This document shows positions 45,314-56,060 of a stretch of 64,000 bases of DNA, piece by piece. The notes beneath the pieces were generated by a model. The model was not told where the DNA came from. It worked only from the letters and a program-made list of their open reading frames with translations, and ran no database searches. Positions within the stretch are counted from its first letter, which is position 1, and every line of letters starts with the position of its first letter. A program made the position numbers and the translations under genes. The stretch comes from Zygnema cylindricum (Eukaryota; Streptophyta; Zygnematophyceae; Zygnematales; Zygnemataceae), in NCBI GenBank assembly GCA_037447655.1, contig JBBHKE010002566.1, forward strand, positions 1 through 64,000, written 5' to 3'.

Positions 45314-45470
45314 TGTAGAAAATAATGGTTTTTTAAGTATTTCCTAGGTCTGAAAAGAAATAAAGAAGCCGAGGCAGTCTATCTCTAACTTCTCTCTCCA
45401 ACTCTCAAACTTGTCGCAGTCACTGAGAAATTGGAGAGGAAGCTAGAGCCATGGCTACCTTAGCTATCCT
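45314..45470 (+). repeat. 157-bp LTR start fragment lodged in element C2
   Basis: It starts TGTAGAAAATAATGG and follows the first 150 bp of the LTR at 63868 and of the element B LTR, ending at AGCTATCC. It replaces more than 1 kb of element C2 (protease to integrase core). Ten bases before it, CAGAGTTGCA (45301-45310) equals the 3' tip of the same LTR family. Confidence 0.8.
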
Positions 45471-45474
45471 GAGG

Positions 45475-46258
45475 TTTACGCTGCTCACATCCTCCTCCTT
45501 AAGTTCGTTGAAGAGAGCAGTTGGTCGACCACGTGATTGAGAAGGAACCCGACTTTCGTCCCATCTAGAGTGGCTTTTGCTCGCTTGTATGTATTACATA
45601 TTATGAACACATGCCCTTTTTCATCACAGTAATAGCGGTTAAAGGTGACCTTCTACGACCACTACCTTTACCACTGCCACTACCAATCTTAGAATCTGAA
45701 AACTGGTTAGGTACTAGCTATTAGGTACTAACAGTTAGCTAGTACCTGAACAGACTTACTACTACCTCTTTGTGAAATCTGGTTAGCTTCTTCACTCAAA
45801 ATAAGTTGAATTGCTAATGCTATGTTCCATTGACGCTGTGGAAGAGCCCTAAGCCTATCCATGGCTCCCTTATACTCATTGGGTAAAGTTCTTATGAATA
45901 ACATAGCTTGCTGAGGTGGTGAAAAGTCCCCACCTGCACTTGTACTCTGAACGAACAAACTTTTCATAGCATGGCAATGATCTGACATACTACCTCCAGC
46001 ATATCTAAATTCAAAGATTTTTGTTGCTATATTAGTCTGAACAGTGACATCAAGCTGAACATACATAGCATGTACACTAAACCAGATTTGAGAAGCCTTT
46101 TTCATATGAAGATAAGACATTACCAAATCCTTTGTCATAGACTGCTTCAAGACATTGAGGCAGTGGAGATTTTTCTTTCTCCAATCCGATGCAGTCTCAT
46201 CAGCAGTCCCATCCACAATGGATGACAAGTCCCTCTCTTCAAAATAGGAGTTCAACAT
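45475..46258 (-). pseudogene. copia Gag UBN2 domain and knuckle remnant, element C2
   Basis: 45728-46258 encodes MLNSYFEERDLSSIV, NLHCLNVLKQSM, ASQIWFSVHAMY, SDHCHAMKSLF and LFIRTLPNEYKGAM up to VQVLANC. It is close to element C1, but here the Ser codon that is TGA in C1 is intact. Below 45728 a short duplication (GTTAGGTACTAGC/ACTAACAGTTAGC) and frameshifts hit the knuckle region. Confidence 0.85.
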
Positions 46259-46260
46259 AT

Positions 46261-46497
46261 CTTCCTAATACAAGTAGTCTGATCCATCAAAGATAGGCAA
46301 TTTGGGCGGTGGGCCCGTAGTCTGTTGAAGGTCATGGGCATTTAGACTCGGTTGTGATCCACTCCCATTAGGAGTCACATTTGCACCAGCTGGGATATTC
46401 GTCCCTGGAGGGCTGGTGGAGCACTAGGGCTAATAGGAGCACTTGCAGCAGGGCTAATAGGAGCACTTGCAGCAGGGGCTGAGCCATTATTAGACAT
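46261..46497 (-). pseudogene. copia Gag N-terminus, element C2 (frameshift + shared stop)
   Basis: Nearly identical to 40144-40377 but lacks one base (GGAGGGCTGG against GGAGGAGCTGG), which shifts the frame. The TAG found in C1 is also here (46265-46267). Sharing a nonsense codon means both descend from an already defective copy. Confidence 0.85.
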
Positions 46498-47033
46498 GTT
46501 AGCAGAAGCAAACCCAAAGAGGAATACCTATCAGACTATATCAATACTGTAAGATATGTAACTACAAATGAAAGAGGTCTTTCAACCAAACAAACATGTA
46601 CTACAAGCAAATCAAAGACAATAAAGCACAAAACACCTTAAACTGCACTTAGTGCTCGCATTTCCTTAAACTTTGTGTAGAATGTACATTCTGTATCAAA
46701 CTGATCATTCCTAATTGAATTAAATACTCTAAAGATCCTCAAAATATCTAAAACGTATGTACAAGGTTCAATAGACAGCCTACTAACAAAAATCTAAGTG
46801 TTTGGACAAGAATTGTCCACTAATAATATCTATACCCTAAAAATCCGGGTGATTCTTATCACGTCCACATTCAATGGCGAACCTACACACTAATTTACTT
46901 AAAGATAACTATTCGTGTAGATACTACAAAAAATCTACACTAAATTTGGTTAATATTGAACAGTTGGTATTCCAAAATTATTCTAAGTCCTAGACTCAAA
47001 TTTCTAAGACTTACTAAAGCTTACCTTTCAATA
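46498..47033 (-). repeat. 5' LTR and leader block of copia element C2
   Basis: Nearly identical to 40378-40913; differences seen by eye are limited to a few bases near the outer end (ATTATTCTAAG, TTTCTAAGACT, TTACCTTTC). It ends TATTGAAAGG on the minus strand. Confidence 0.85.
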
Positions 47034-47285
47034 GTGTTGAGAAGCATCCAGATCCGGTTGGCCTTCTACGTGTAGCGGAATGGTTTGGAGTGTTTGTTTT
47101 TGTTGTGTTTGCATTTTGGTTCGGAGTGGGAAAGTGAATTTCGGCCGGATTTGTGAATTTTCAGTGTTTTGGTTGAAATTGTTTATTTGCTTTGCTGCCT
47201 CTTCGAGATATCTCTTGTAGAGAATACGATAGAGACCCGAGAGCCTAGTGGCTACCTCGCAGCTTAGTATAATTATTGGGTTCAT
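47028..47285 (-). other. 85-codon open stretch, not recognised
   Basis: It starts MNPIIILSCEVATRLSGLY and is Gln/Asn-rich. Its stop falls exactly at the LTR outer end, so it is truncated by, or only appears because of, the LTR junction. No domain recognised. Confidence 0.2.
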
Positions 47286-48360
47286 CTCACTCTAGGGGAG
47301 TATTCTTCCTTTCTCCTTTTCGTCATATTCACGTTTATTCTTTCTTATGGTGTAAATACTTTTTTGCCCATCCATCTTCATTTTTCGTTTGTATATATGT
47401 TTGTGAGCATAACTTTGCTGGCTAGGATGCATGGTTTCCCTGCTTCTCTCTCATGCACGACATAAATAACGAGCAGTTAGGACGGACTTACACATTTCGT
47501 ACACTATACTATTTTAAAATTATATAAATCAGAGTTAATAATGCTAATTCGACTGTTCCAATATTAACGTAAAAAAAAAATTGAGTTATTGATTCTATTT
47601 TAGGTTCGACGGTCAAAATTTGAGGGCGCTAAATTAGCGTTATTAACGCTAATAACGGTTCATGGTGTACTTTCTGATAAAGCATGTGATTGGCTATGCT
47701 TTTGTAAGTGTTAGGCATTGGCTCGCAGTTGCACAAGTTCTTTCCACAATATTCCTAATGCGTTCGACCACGCCTTAATCTACCACAACTTTGGCATTCT
47801 GGCCAAAACCACGTTGAGTATGCAGAAGAAAAGCGCATATATTTACCTCATTACTCACATGACGAACCTACTTCAAGAGAAGAGAAGGTTTTAGGGTGGA
47901 ATAGCCGCTCTATTCCAACACCCGTTTAAAGTAAATATTTGTGAATATTCTGACACAGTTCTGTCCCTTTCACGAGCTCAAGGAGTGGCCCTTTACCAAG
48001 AATGATGGTAGATAATGGTCATTGACTTCACAAAATTTACCACACCAACCAATGCACATGTGTTGTTTTGTGTACTTTTTGGCCTTTAGTGTAGCATATC
48101 ATTCAGGCCCCTTAATTTTGTAAGTGTTTGGATAAAGAGCGATCAGGTTATAAAAATGCTTTCGTCTTACTTGCATCTTGTAGATAGTGGTGCATATCGC
48201 ATCAGATGAACCGATGCCCGCGGCGGCGATGCATTTTTTAAACAAATGCAGACAAAAGATCCGTTTTTTCTTTACTTGTTACCCAATATGCAGAGGCTGG
48301 TATGCCAATGCGAGGAGTGACGTAAAATCCGATGCGTCGGGTGTGCTGATGCGATATCAA
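47286..48360. other. no gene; MITE-like end
   Basis: 47500-47680 resembles the 27232 MITE family (AGAGTTAATAATGCTAATTCG, then GCTAATAACGGTTCATGGTGTAC) but is diverged. The rest has no recognisable feature. Confidence 0.4.
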
Positions 48361-48565
48361 CACATTGATAGAGGGAGGGATGGAGGGAGGGAAGAAGGGA
48401 GGGAGGAAGGGAGGGAGGAGGGAAGGAGAGAGAGAAAAGGAGAACAAGCAAAGAGGGGTGGTCACTCTCGCCCTCCCTTCTCTTCCCCCTTTCTTTCCCT
48501 CTCCCACTTTCTCCCTTCCAATTCCTCTCTTCTGCCCCTCTCCCTCTCTCTCCTCCTCCCTCGGA
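48361..48565. repeat. purine tract facing a pyrimidine tract
   Basis: GAGGGAGGGA-type purine units (48368-48440) are followed, after a 25-bp spacer, by CCCTCTCCC-type pyrimidine units (48470-48562). The two arms are roughly inverted complements and could form a hairpin as well as triplex structures. Confidence 0.85.
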
Positions 48566-49913
48566 ACCCGATCAACACAGTCACATTGTATGGGTAACAT
48601 CACATCGCCTCCATATCACCACATTGCCCCAGTATCGTAGTCAGAAGAACTGGAGACCTACTGCCTTGCCGACAGGACTTTATTAAGAAAGCGCCAAGGT
48701 AATGCGAACCAAAAAAGGAAGTGGACGGCAAAGCCAAAACGGAAAAGCTAAATGTGGAGAGAAGGACGCAAAACGGGAAAAGACGGCTAAAGAATCGGCA
48801 CTTGTAACTACTGACTACCGTATTGCATGTATGGCACAGGGAAACACAAAAGTTTCCATCAGATTCACATTAGTAAATCGGATCCGGTACTCCATTAATC
48901 TGGTATCGAAGGGAAACAATTTGCATATCCACATATAAATGTTTTTCTACAGCCTTTGATTCAAATAGCTTTGTGATTTTCGCACTCCTCTCTCAAATAC
49001 TGTTAAACAAGTAAATACATTTGTGATTTTTTCAAAAACAAATCTGCTTTTTGCATTGGATACGATTGAATCCAAAAAGCGTATACCTTTGTGAGTTTTA
49101 AGCCAGATGATAGATACCTTCCAACTCTCTCGGGAGGTAATCCCCACCAACTAATCTGTAATTCCAAAATTGTAATTGTTTACTTCCTCAAAAAGAACCA
49201 CAAATTCCATGATAATGGAATCGGTCCCATCCACAACTCACTTCCTATGCTTTTGCCCTGCAAATCTCATCCAGGAAATAGTGTACATCTACTAACAATC
49301 CATGCTTTGTGTAGAAAGGTGTGCACAAAGTATGTGAGTTTAACACATCAATAATCGATGGGCTTCACAAAAGAACAATACAGCATTAAAATAAACCATC
49401 GATGGGCTTTACGTGAAAACAGTCATTACAGAAAACAGGGCTCTACAAGGAAACGACAGCATTATGACACACAACCGGCTTTACAAAGAGAACAATTTTA
49501 TACATTTAAAAGTCAAAATTTCTCGAAAGTTTCTACAGTAGAATTACCAAGACGCAAGTCTGAAAACGAACACAGTTGCTCTGCATGTATTTCATCTAGT
49601 TCTCAAGGTCCAAACAGAAAAAAACTTTCTACAAGTACTCTCTTTTTAGTTTTACACACACAGACTCTAATCTTGTTTAACAGAATCCTTTATTGTGCTC
49701 ATTTCAAAGGCACTCCGATAATCCCACATACCTCTAAAGTCACAACACACAACTTGAAACAAAACCACTACTGCACAAATACACACACCTGAAATATTAC
49801 CTCTGAAATTTCTCCCACTCCCAGCAAAACACTCACTTCAAACACTTCTTAACCTTTTAACCCAACTCGCACACCAATTCCCCCCTCCCCCTCCCCCTCC
49901 CCCTCCATCTCTC
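48566..49913. other. no supported gene; CCCCCT tract at the gap
   Basis: A 144-codon open stretch at 49358-49792 has no recognisable domain, and its DNA contains degenerate internal repeats (ATCGATGGGCTT... twice), so I do not call it. 49881-49912 is a CCCCTC tract next to the N gap, a likely cause of the assembly break. Confidence 0.4.
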
Positions 49914-49923
49914 NNNNNNNNNN
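49914..49923. other. assembly gap (10 N)
   Basis: Run of ten N following a C-rich tract. Linkage across it is not shown by the sequence. Confidence 0.99.
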
Positions 49924-50202
49924 AATGAATTTGAAATGGAATTTATCATATTACTTTTTTAAGCTTAGTAAAAGAGATAAATTGCACTATCTTAGCTTTA
50001 AATCCCGCTGGCTTAATCGCAATAGATGAGATTAATGCTAAGCGATACATCACATGCCTATAATTTTTGTGCTGTTGCACCGCACTACACTGCTGTATAG
50101 TGCGCGGTTTTAATTTTCACGCTATGACATGCAAAGTGATAGCCATATCTAATTTGCTGTGTAGCATGCAGTGCGGTTGTGACTATATTTTCATGACATA
50201 AA

Positions 50203-50325
50203 TTAGAGTAAACTTCGACTGTGAAAAAGTTCTATCACATAAATTAGAGTTCATTACTCTAATTGTTTTTTTTTGTTTTTTTACTCTAATTTTTTCATTA
50301 CTCTAATTACGATTCGCGGTGTACA
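50203..50325. mobile_element. right end of MITE family (27232 type)
   Basis: Matches 27615-27733 closely (GAAAAAGTTCTATCACA-AAATTAGAGTTCAT..., ending CGATTCGCGGTGTA). The left part of this copy was not recognised in 49924-50202. Confidence 0.75.
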
Positions 50326-50465
50326 GTACTTTTATATCAGTGTTGGCGTGACGTACGATGTGTCGTTTAATCTATACCGATAGTGAAACGTACAGTATCG
50401 CACTTTTAATTTTGGCGCGTGATATGTCGTCACATCACGCCACGTTGTCGTGTTTTTAATATCCG

Positions 50466-51106
50466 TACACTACACAGCGAATCGTAATTAGAGTAGATAA
50501 CGCTAATTCGGTCGCCCTAAATTTCGATTCTATCACGTTAAATAGAGAAAATGATTCGAATTTTTTCATTATACTATTTAAGGTAAAGTTTAAGTAACGT
50601 AAAAATTCTAATATAGGTTCGTTTTAAATAGTGTGGAGTACGGACAACGTCTGACTGTGCAAAATTGTACTTTTATAAGTAAAAAGGTAAAAATAATAAT
50701 TTAATAGAATCGCGCTAAAATTGCACTTGGCCAAAAACATAAATCGCATCGAAAAAAACCCATTCACATAGCTCCGTCTTTCGAAAACATTATCGTCCAT
50801 GTGAACATTTACATGAATTTACATGTGAAAAGTTAAAACGACAACAGTATGAGTTGAGACAAATAATATATATATATGAGACAAATAGTACTAACGTCAT
50901 AATGAAATCAAAATATACGAACTAATAGTTTTTTTTATGTCTACATAATTTAGTGTTCATAAATACAGCACGGATAATTATTGCCAACATAACCTAATAA
51001 AGAGTACTTAAATAAATTAAAGTAAACTTCCTCTTTTAAAAGATTCTATCACAATAATTAGCGTTTATAACTCTAAACATTTTTTTTTGTTTTTTTCCTC
51101 TAAAAC
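50466..51106. mobile_element. MITE family member truncated by the satellite array
   Basis: Starts TACACAGCGAATCG and follows the 27232 element through TCACGTTAAATAGAG, TTTTAAATAGTGTGG and later TTCTATCACA-AATTAG. Where the right terminal repeat should come (after CCTCTAAAACAATTAGCG), the sequence passes directly into the 40-bp tandem repeat. Confidence 0.75.
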
Positions 51107-54100
51107 AATTAGCGATAACAAGAATTGTGACCAAATTTATGCAAGCTGTTAGTGCTAACAAGAATTGTTACCTAACTTACACAAACTGTTAGCGCTAAAA
51201 GGAATTGTAACTAAATTACAAAAACTATTAGCGCTAACAGGAATTGTAACCTAACATACACAAACTGTTAGCGCTAACACGAATTGTAACCTAACATACA
51301 AAAACTGTTAGCGCTAACAAAAATTGTTATCTAAAATACACAACTGTTAGCGCTAACGGGAATTGTTACCTTCCTAACAAACCTTTACTGATAACAGGAA
51401 TAGTTATCCAACTTACACAAACTGCTAGCGATAAGAATTCCTGTTAGCGCTAACAGTTTGTATAAGTTAGTAACAATTCTTGTTATCGCTAGTAGTTTGC
51501 GTAAATTAGGTAAAAATCATGTTAGTGCTAACAGTTTGTATAAGTTAGGTAAAAAATTATGTTAGCGCTAACAATTTGTGTAATTTAGATAACAATTATT
51601 GTTATCACTAAAAGTTTGTGAAAATTAGGTAACAATTATTCTTATCGCTAACAGTTTATGAAAATTAGGTAACTATTCCTGTTAGAGCTCAAAGTTTGTG
51701 TAAGTTAGGTAACAATTCGTGTTAGCGCTAACAGTTTGTGTAGTTAAGATAACAATTTTTGTTATCGCTTACAGTTTGCGTAAATCAAATAACAATTCTT
51801 ATTATCGCTAACAGTTTGTGTAAATTTGGTAACAATTTTTGTTAGCGCTAACAGTTTGTGAAAGTTGGATAACAATTCCTATTAGCGCTAACAGTTTGTG
51901 TAATTTAGATAACAATTAATGTTAGCGCTAACAGTTTGCGTAACTTAGGTAACAATTCATGTTATGTCTAACTGTTTCTGTAAGTTAGATAACAATTCTT
52001 GTTATCGCTAACACTTTGCGTTAATTAGGTAACAATTATTGTTATCGCTAACACTGTGTGTAAATTAGATTACAATTCCTTTTAGCGCTATAAGTTTGTG
52101 TAAGTTAGATAACAATTTTTGTTATCGCTAACAGTTTGCGTAAATTAGGTAACAATTCCTGTTAGCGCTAACAGTTTGTGTAAGTTAGGTAACAATTCTC
52201 AATAGCGCTAATAGTTTGTGTAATTCAGATAACAATTCTTGTTAACGCTAACAGTTTGCGAAAATTAGGTAACAATTCCTGTTAGCGCTAATAGTTTGTG
52301 TAAGTTAGGTAATAATTCGTGTTAGCGCTAACAGTTTGTGTAAATTAGGTAACAATTACTGTTATCGTTAACAGTTTGTGAAAGTTGGATAACAAATCTT
52401 GTTAGCGCTAACAGTTTATGTAAGTTAGATAACAATTTCTGTAAGCATTAACAGTTTGCGAAACTTAGGTAACAATTTATGTTTTCTCTAACTGTTTGTG
52501 TAAGTTAGATAAAAATTCCTTTTATCGCCAACAGTTTGCGTAAATTAGGTTACAATTCTTATTAGCGGAAACAGATTGTGAAAGTTGGATAACAATTCCT
52601 GTTAGCGCTAACAGTTTGCGTAAATTAGGTAACAATTCCTGTTAGCGCTAACAGTTTGTGTAAGTTAGGTATCAAATCCTGTTAGCGCTAACAGTTTGTG
52701 TAAGTTAGATAACAATTCCTGTTTTCGCTAACAGTTTGTGCAATTTAGGTTATAATTTTTGTTGCCGCTAACTGTTTGTGTAAGTTATATAGCAATTATT
52801 GTTATCGCTAATAGTTTGCGTAAATTAGGTAACAATTCGTGTTAGTGCTAACAATTTGTATAATTTAGATAACAATTCTTGTTATCGCTAACAATTTGCG
52901 TAACTTAGGTAACAATTCATGTTATCGCTAACTGTTTGTGTAAGTTAGATAACAATTCTTGTTATTGCTAACAGTTTGCGTAGATTATGTAACAATTCCT
53001 ATTAGCGTTAACTGTTTGTGTAAGGTTGATAACAATTCTTGTTAACGCCAACAGTTTATGTAAGTTTGGTAATATTTCATGTTAGCGCTAACAGTTTATA
53101 TAAGATAGATAACAATAATTGTTATCGCTAAAAGTTTGCGTAAATACGGTAATAATTATTGTTATCGCTAATTGTATGTGTAAATTAGGTTACAATTCCT
53201 TTTAGCGCTATAAGTTTGTGTAAGTTAGGTAACAATTCCTATTTGCCCTTACAGTTTGTGTAAGTTAGGTAACAATTCATGTTAGCGCTAACAGTTTGTG
53301 TAATTTAGATAACCATTTTTGTTATCGCTAACAGTTTGCAAAAATTAGGTAACAATTCTTGTTAGCGCTAACAGTTTTTGTAAGTTAGGTAACAATTCGT
53401 GTTAGCGCTAATAGTTTGTGTAATTTAGATAGCAATTTTTGTTATCGCTAACAGTTTGCGTAAATTAAATAACAATTCTTGTTATCGCTAACAGTTTGCG
53501 TAAATTAGGTAACAATTACTGGTAGCACTAACAGTATGTGTAATTTAGATAACGCAACTTGTAATCGCTAACTGTTTACGTAAATTAGGTAACAATTCTT
53601 TTTATCGCTAACATTGTGTGTAAATTCGGTAACAATTCCTTTTAGGGCTAACAGTTTGTGTAAGTTAGATAACAATTCTTGTTATCCCTAATTGTTTGCG
53701 TATATTAGGTAACAATTCCTGTTAGCGCTAACAGTGTGTGTAAGTTAGTTAACAATTCATATTAGCGCTAACAGTTTGTGTAAGTTAGATAACAATTCCA
53801 GTTATCGCTAACAATTTGTGTGAGTTAGGTAACAATTGTTGTTAGCGCTAACAGTTTGCGTAAATTATGTAACAATTCCTGTTAGCGGTAATAGTTTGAG
53901 CAATTTAGATCAAAACTCGTATTAGCGCTAACAGTTTGTGTAAGTTAGGTAACAATTCTTGTTATTGCTAACAGTTTGCGTAAATTAGGAAACAATTCTT
54001 GTTATCGCTAACAGTTTGCTTAAATTAGGTTACATTTCCTTTTAGCGCTAACAGTTTGTGTAATTTAGATAACAATTCTTGTTATCACTAACAATTTGCG

Positions 54101-55156
54101 TAACTTAGGAAACAATTCATGTTATCTCTAACTGTTTCTGTAAGTTAGATAACAATTCCAGATATCGCTAACAGTTTGCGTAAATTAGGTAACAATTCCT
54201 ATTAGCGCTAACATTTTATATAAGATAGATAACAATTCTTTTTATTCCTAATAGTTTGCGTAAATTAGGTAATAATTATTGTTATCGCTAACAGTGTGTG
54301 TAAATTAGGTTACAATTCTTTTTAGCGCTATAAGTTTGTGTATGTTAGATAACAATTCTTGTTATTGCTAACAGTTTGCGTAAATTAGGTAAGAATTCCT
54401 GCTAAGAGTTTGTGTAAGTTAGGTTACAATTCCTATTAGCGCTTACAGTTTGTGAAATTAAGATAACAATTCATGTTAGTGTTAACAGTTTATGTAAGTT
54501 AGATAAAAATTTGTGTTAGTGCTAACAATTTGTATTATTTAGATAACATTTCTTGTTATCGCTAACAGTTTGGGTAAATTAGGTTACATTTCCTTTTAGC
54601 GCTAACACTTTGTGTAAGTTGGGTAACAATTTCTATTAGCGCTTACAGTTTGTGTAATTTATAAAACAATTCTTGTTATCGCTAACAGTTTGCGTAACTT
54701 AGGTAACAATTCATGTTATCTCTAACTGTTTGTATAAGTTATATAACAATTTTTGTTATCGCTAACAGTTTATATAAGATAGATAACAATTGTTATTATC
54801 GCTAATTGTTTGCGTAAATTAGGTAATAATTATTGTTATCGCTAACAGTTTGCGTAAATTAGGTAACAATTCCTGCTAAGAGTTTGTGTAAGTTAGGTAA
54901 CAATTCCTATTAGCGCTTACAGTTTGTGAAATTAAGATAACAATTCATGTTACCGTTAACAGTTTATGTAAGTTAGATAACAATTTCTGTTAGCGCTAAC
55001 AATTTGTGTAATTTAGATAACAATTCTTGTTATCGCTAACAGTTTGCGTAAATTAGGTTACATTTCCTTTTAGCGCTAACAGTTTGTGTAAGTTGGGTAA
55101 CAGTTTCTATTAGCGCTAACAGTTTGTGTAATTTAGATAACAATTCTTGTTATCGC
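51107..55156. repeat. 40-bp satellite array, left block
   Basis: The monomer is close to GTTAGCGCTAACAGTTTGTG plus TAAGTTAGGTAACAATTCCT, 40 bp, with GTTATCGC, TTTGCG, TAAATTAGGT and TAATTTAGAT as common variants. The core GTTAGCGCTAAC is a perfect palindrome. The first eight or so copies (51107-51435) are in reverse orientation; the rest run forward. Not coding. Confidence 0.97.
51395..51480. repeat. head-to-head inversion point of the satellite
   Basis: The reverse-oriented ACTTACACAAACTGCTAGCG is followed within about 15 bp by the forward GCGCTAACAGTTTGTATAAG, giving a long imperfect palindrome centred near AAGAATTCC (about 51438-51447). Confidence 0.85.
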
Positions 55157-55894
55157 TAAGGGTGGCGTTCCATCAGACGTGAGGTTCTTTACAAAAATCC
55201 GGGCCTCTCCGTACCACGCCGTACTTACTATTTTGTTTTTATACGCGAACAACATTATAAAGAATCTTGCCAATATTCTCCAAAGTTTTGGGAGAAAATA
55301 ATGACCGTAAGATGAATTTTCACGAAGCATTCGCTTCCAAATTGTTTGTAAATGGTGATGTACCTCGAGGAGGTACATCACCATTTACAGAAAAAATTGA
55401 GCCGCGACACGTTGGATTATGAATGTACGTGTCAAGACGGCAACCAACCGAAATCGAAATATTTCGCACATGATATATGCAGTCAAAAATTCAACGGAAA
55501 TCACGAAAGTGATCTCGTAACGAACTTTCGTTGCATTTTTTTTGTTACTGGCCATTCTTCACACTATTTGTGGAAGCGCTCATTCGTCACGCGAAAAAGC
55601 AGAATCCCTAAAAATAATGAGCTGGCGTCTGACAAGCATTTGCAAATAGTACAAAATTTTGTGGTACGATATCCTGGTACACACGTACGTGGTATGCAAA
55701 TGACGATTTCGAGTTGAAGTTGGTCGGTGTAAAAAATATTTGACGATTTTCAAATACGATCTTATGTTACGTAGAACCACTCATATTTGTACACGTGGAT
55801 TACAGACTCTGCGCGATAGTACACTGATCAAAATGTAGCACTCTGTAATGTTGACCGTACGTTTACAGAATTTCCTGATGGAACGCCACCCTTA
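55157..55894. mobile_element. 738-bp inverted-repeat element inside the array
   Basis: TAAGGGTGGCGTTCCATCAG at 55157-55176 is the perfect complement of 55875-55894. No recognisable transposase; the open frames at 55133-55384 and 55352-55717 only mirror each other at the central palindrome. A related tip, AGGGTCAAGTTCCATCAG, follows at once at 55894-55911. A clean target duplication was not defined. Confidence 0.75.
55347..55389. repeat. perfect 20-bp palindrome with 3-bp spacer
   Basis: TGTAAATGGTGATGTACCTC, spacer GAG, then its exact complement. It stands near the first quarter of the inverted-repeat element and could extrude as a cruciform. Confidence 0.95.
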
Positions 55895-55918
55895 GGGTCA
55901 AGTTCCATCAGTCGAAAA

Positions 55919-56060
55919 GTGGGGTACACCGCGAATCGTAATTAGAGTAAATTACTCTAATTCGGTCGCTCGAAATTTCGACTCTATGACATCAAATAGA
56001 GTAAACGATTCTATTTTTTTCATTATTCTAATTTAGGTAAGTTTAATTAGCGTAAAAAAT
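55919..56060. mobile_element. MITE left end merging into the array
   Basis: GGGTACACCGCGAATCGTAATTAGAG begins a second copy of the 27232 family. It runs through CGACTCTATGACATCAAATAGAG and TTAATTAGCGTAAAAAATCC and then becomes satellite monomers at about 56061. Confidence 0.75.

Noticed and set aside
49358-49792. 144-codon open frame
   Set aside because: No recognisable domain and the DNA holds degenerate internal repeats; not enough support for a gene.
55133-55717. Two diverging open frames with nearly the same first residues
   Set aside because: The similarity comes only from the 43-bp palindrome; beyond it the sequences are unrelated.
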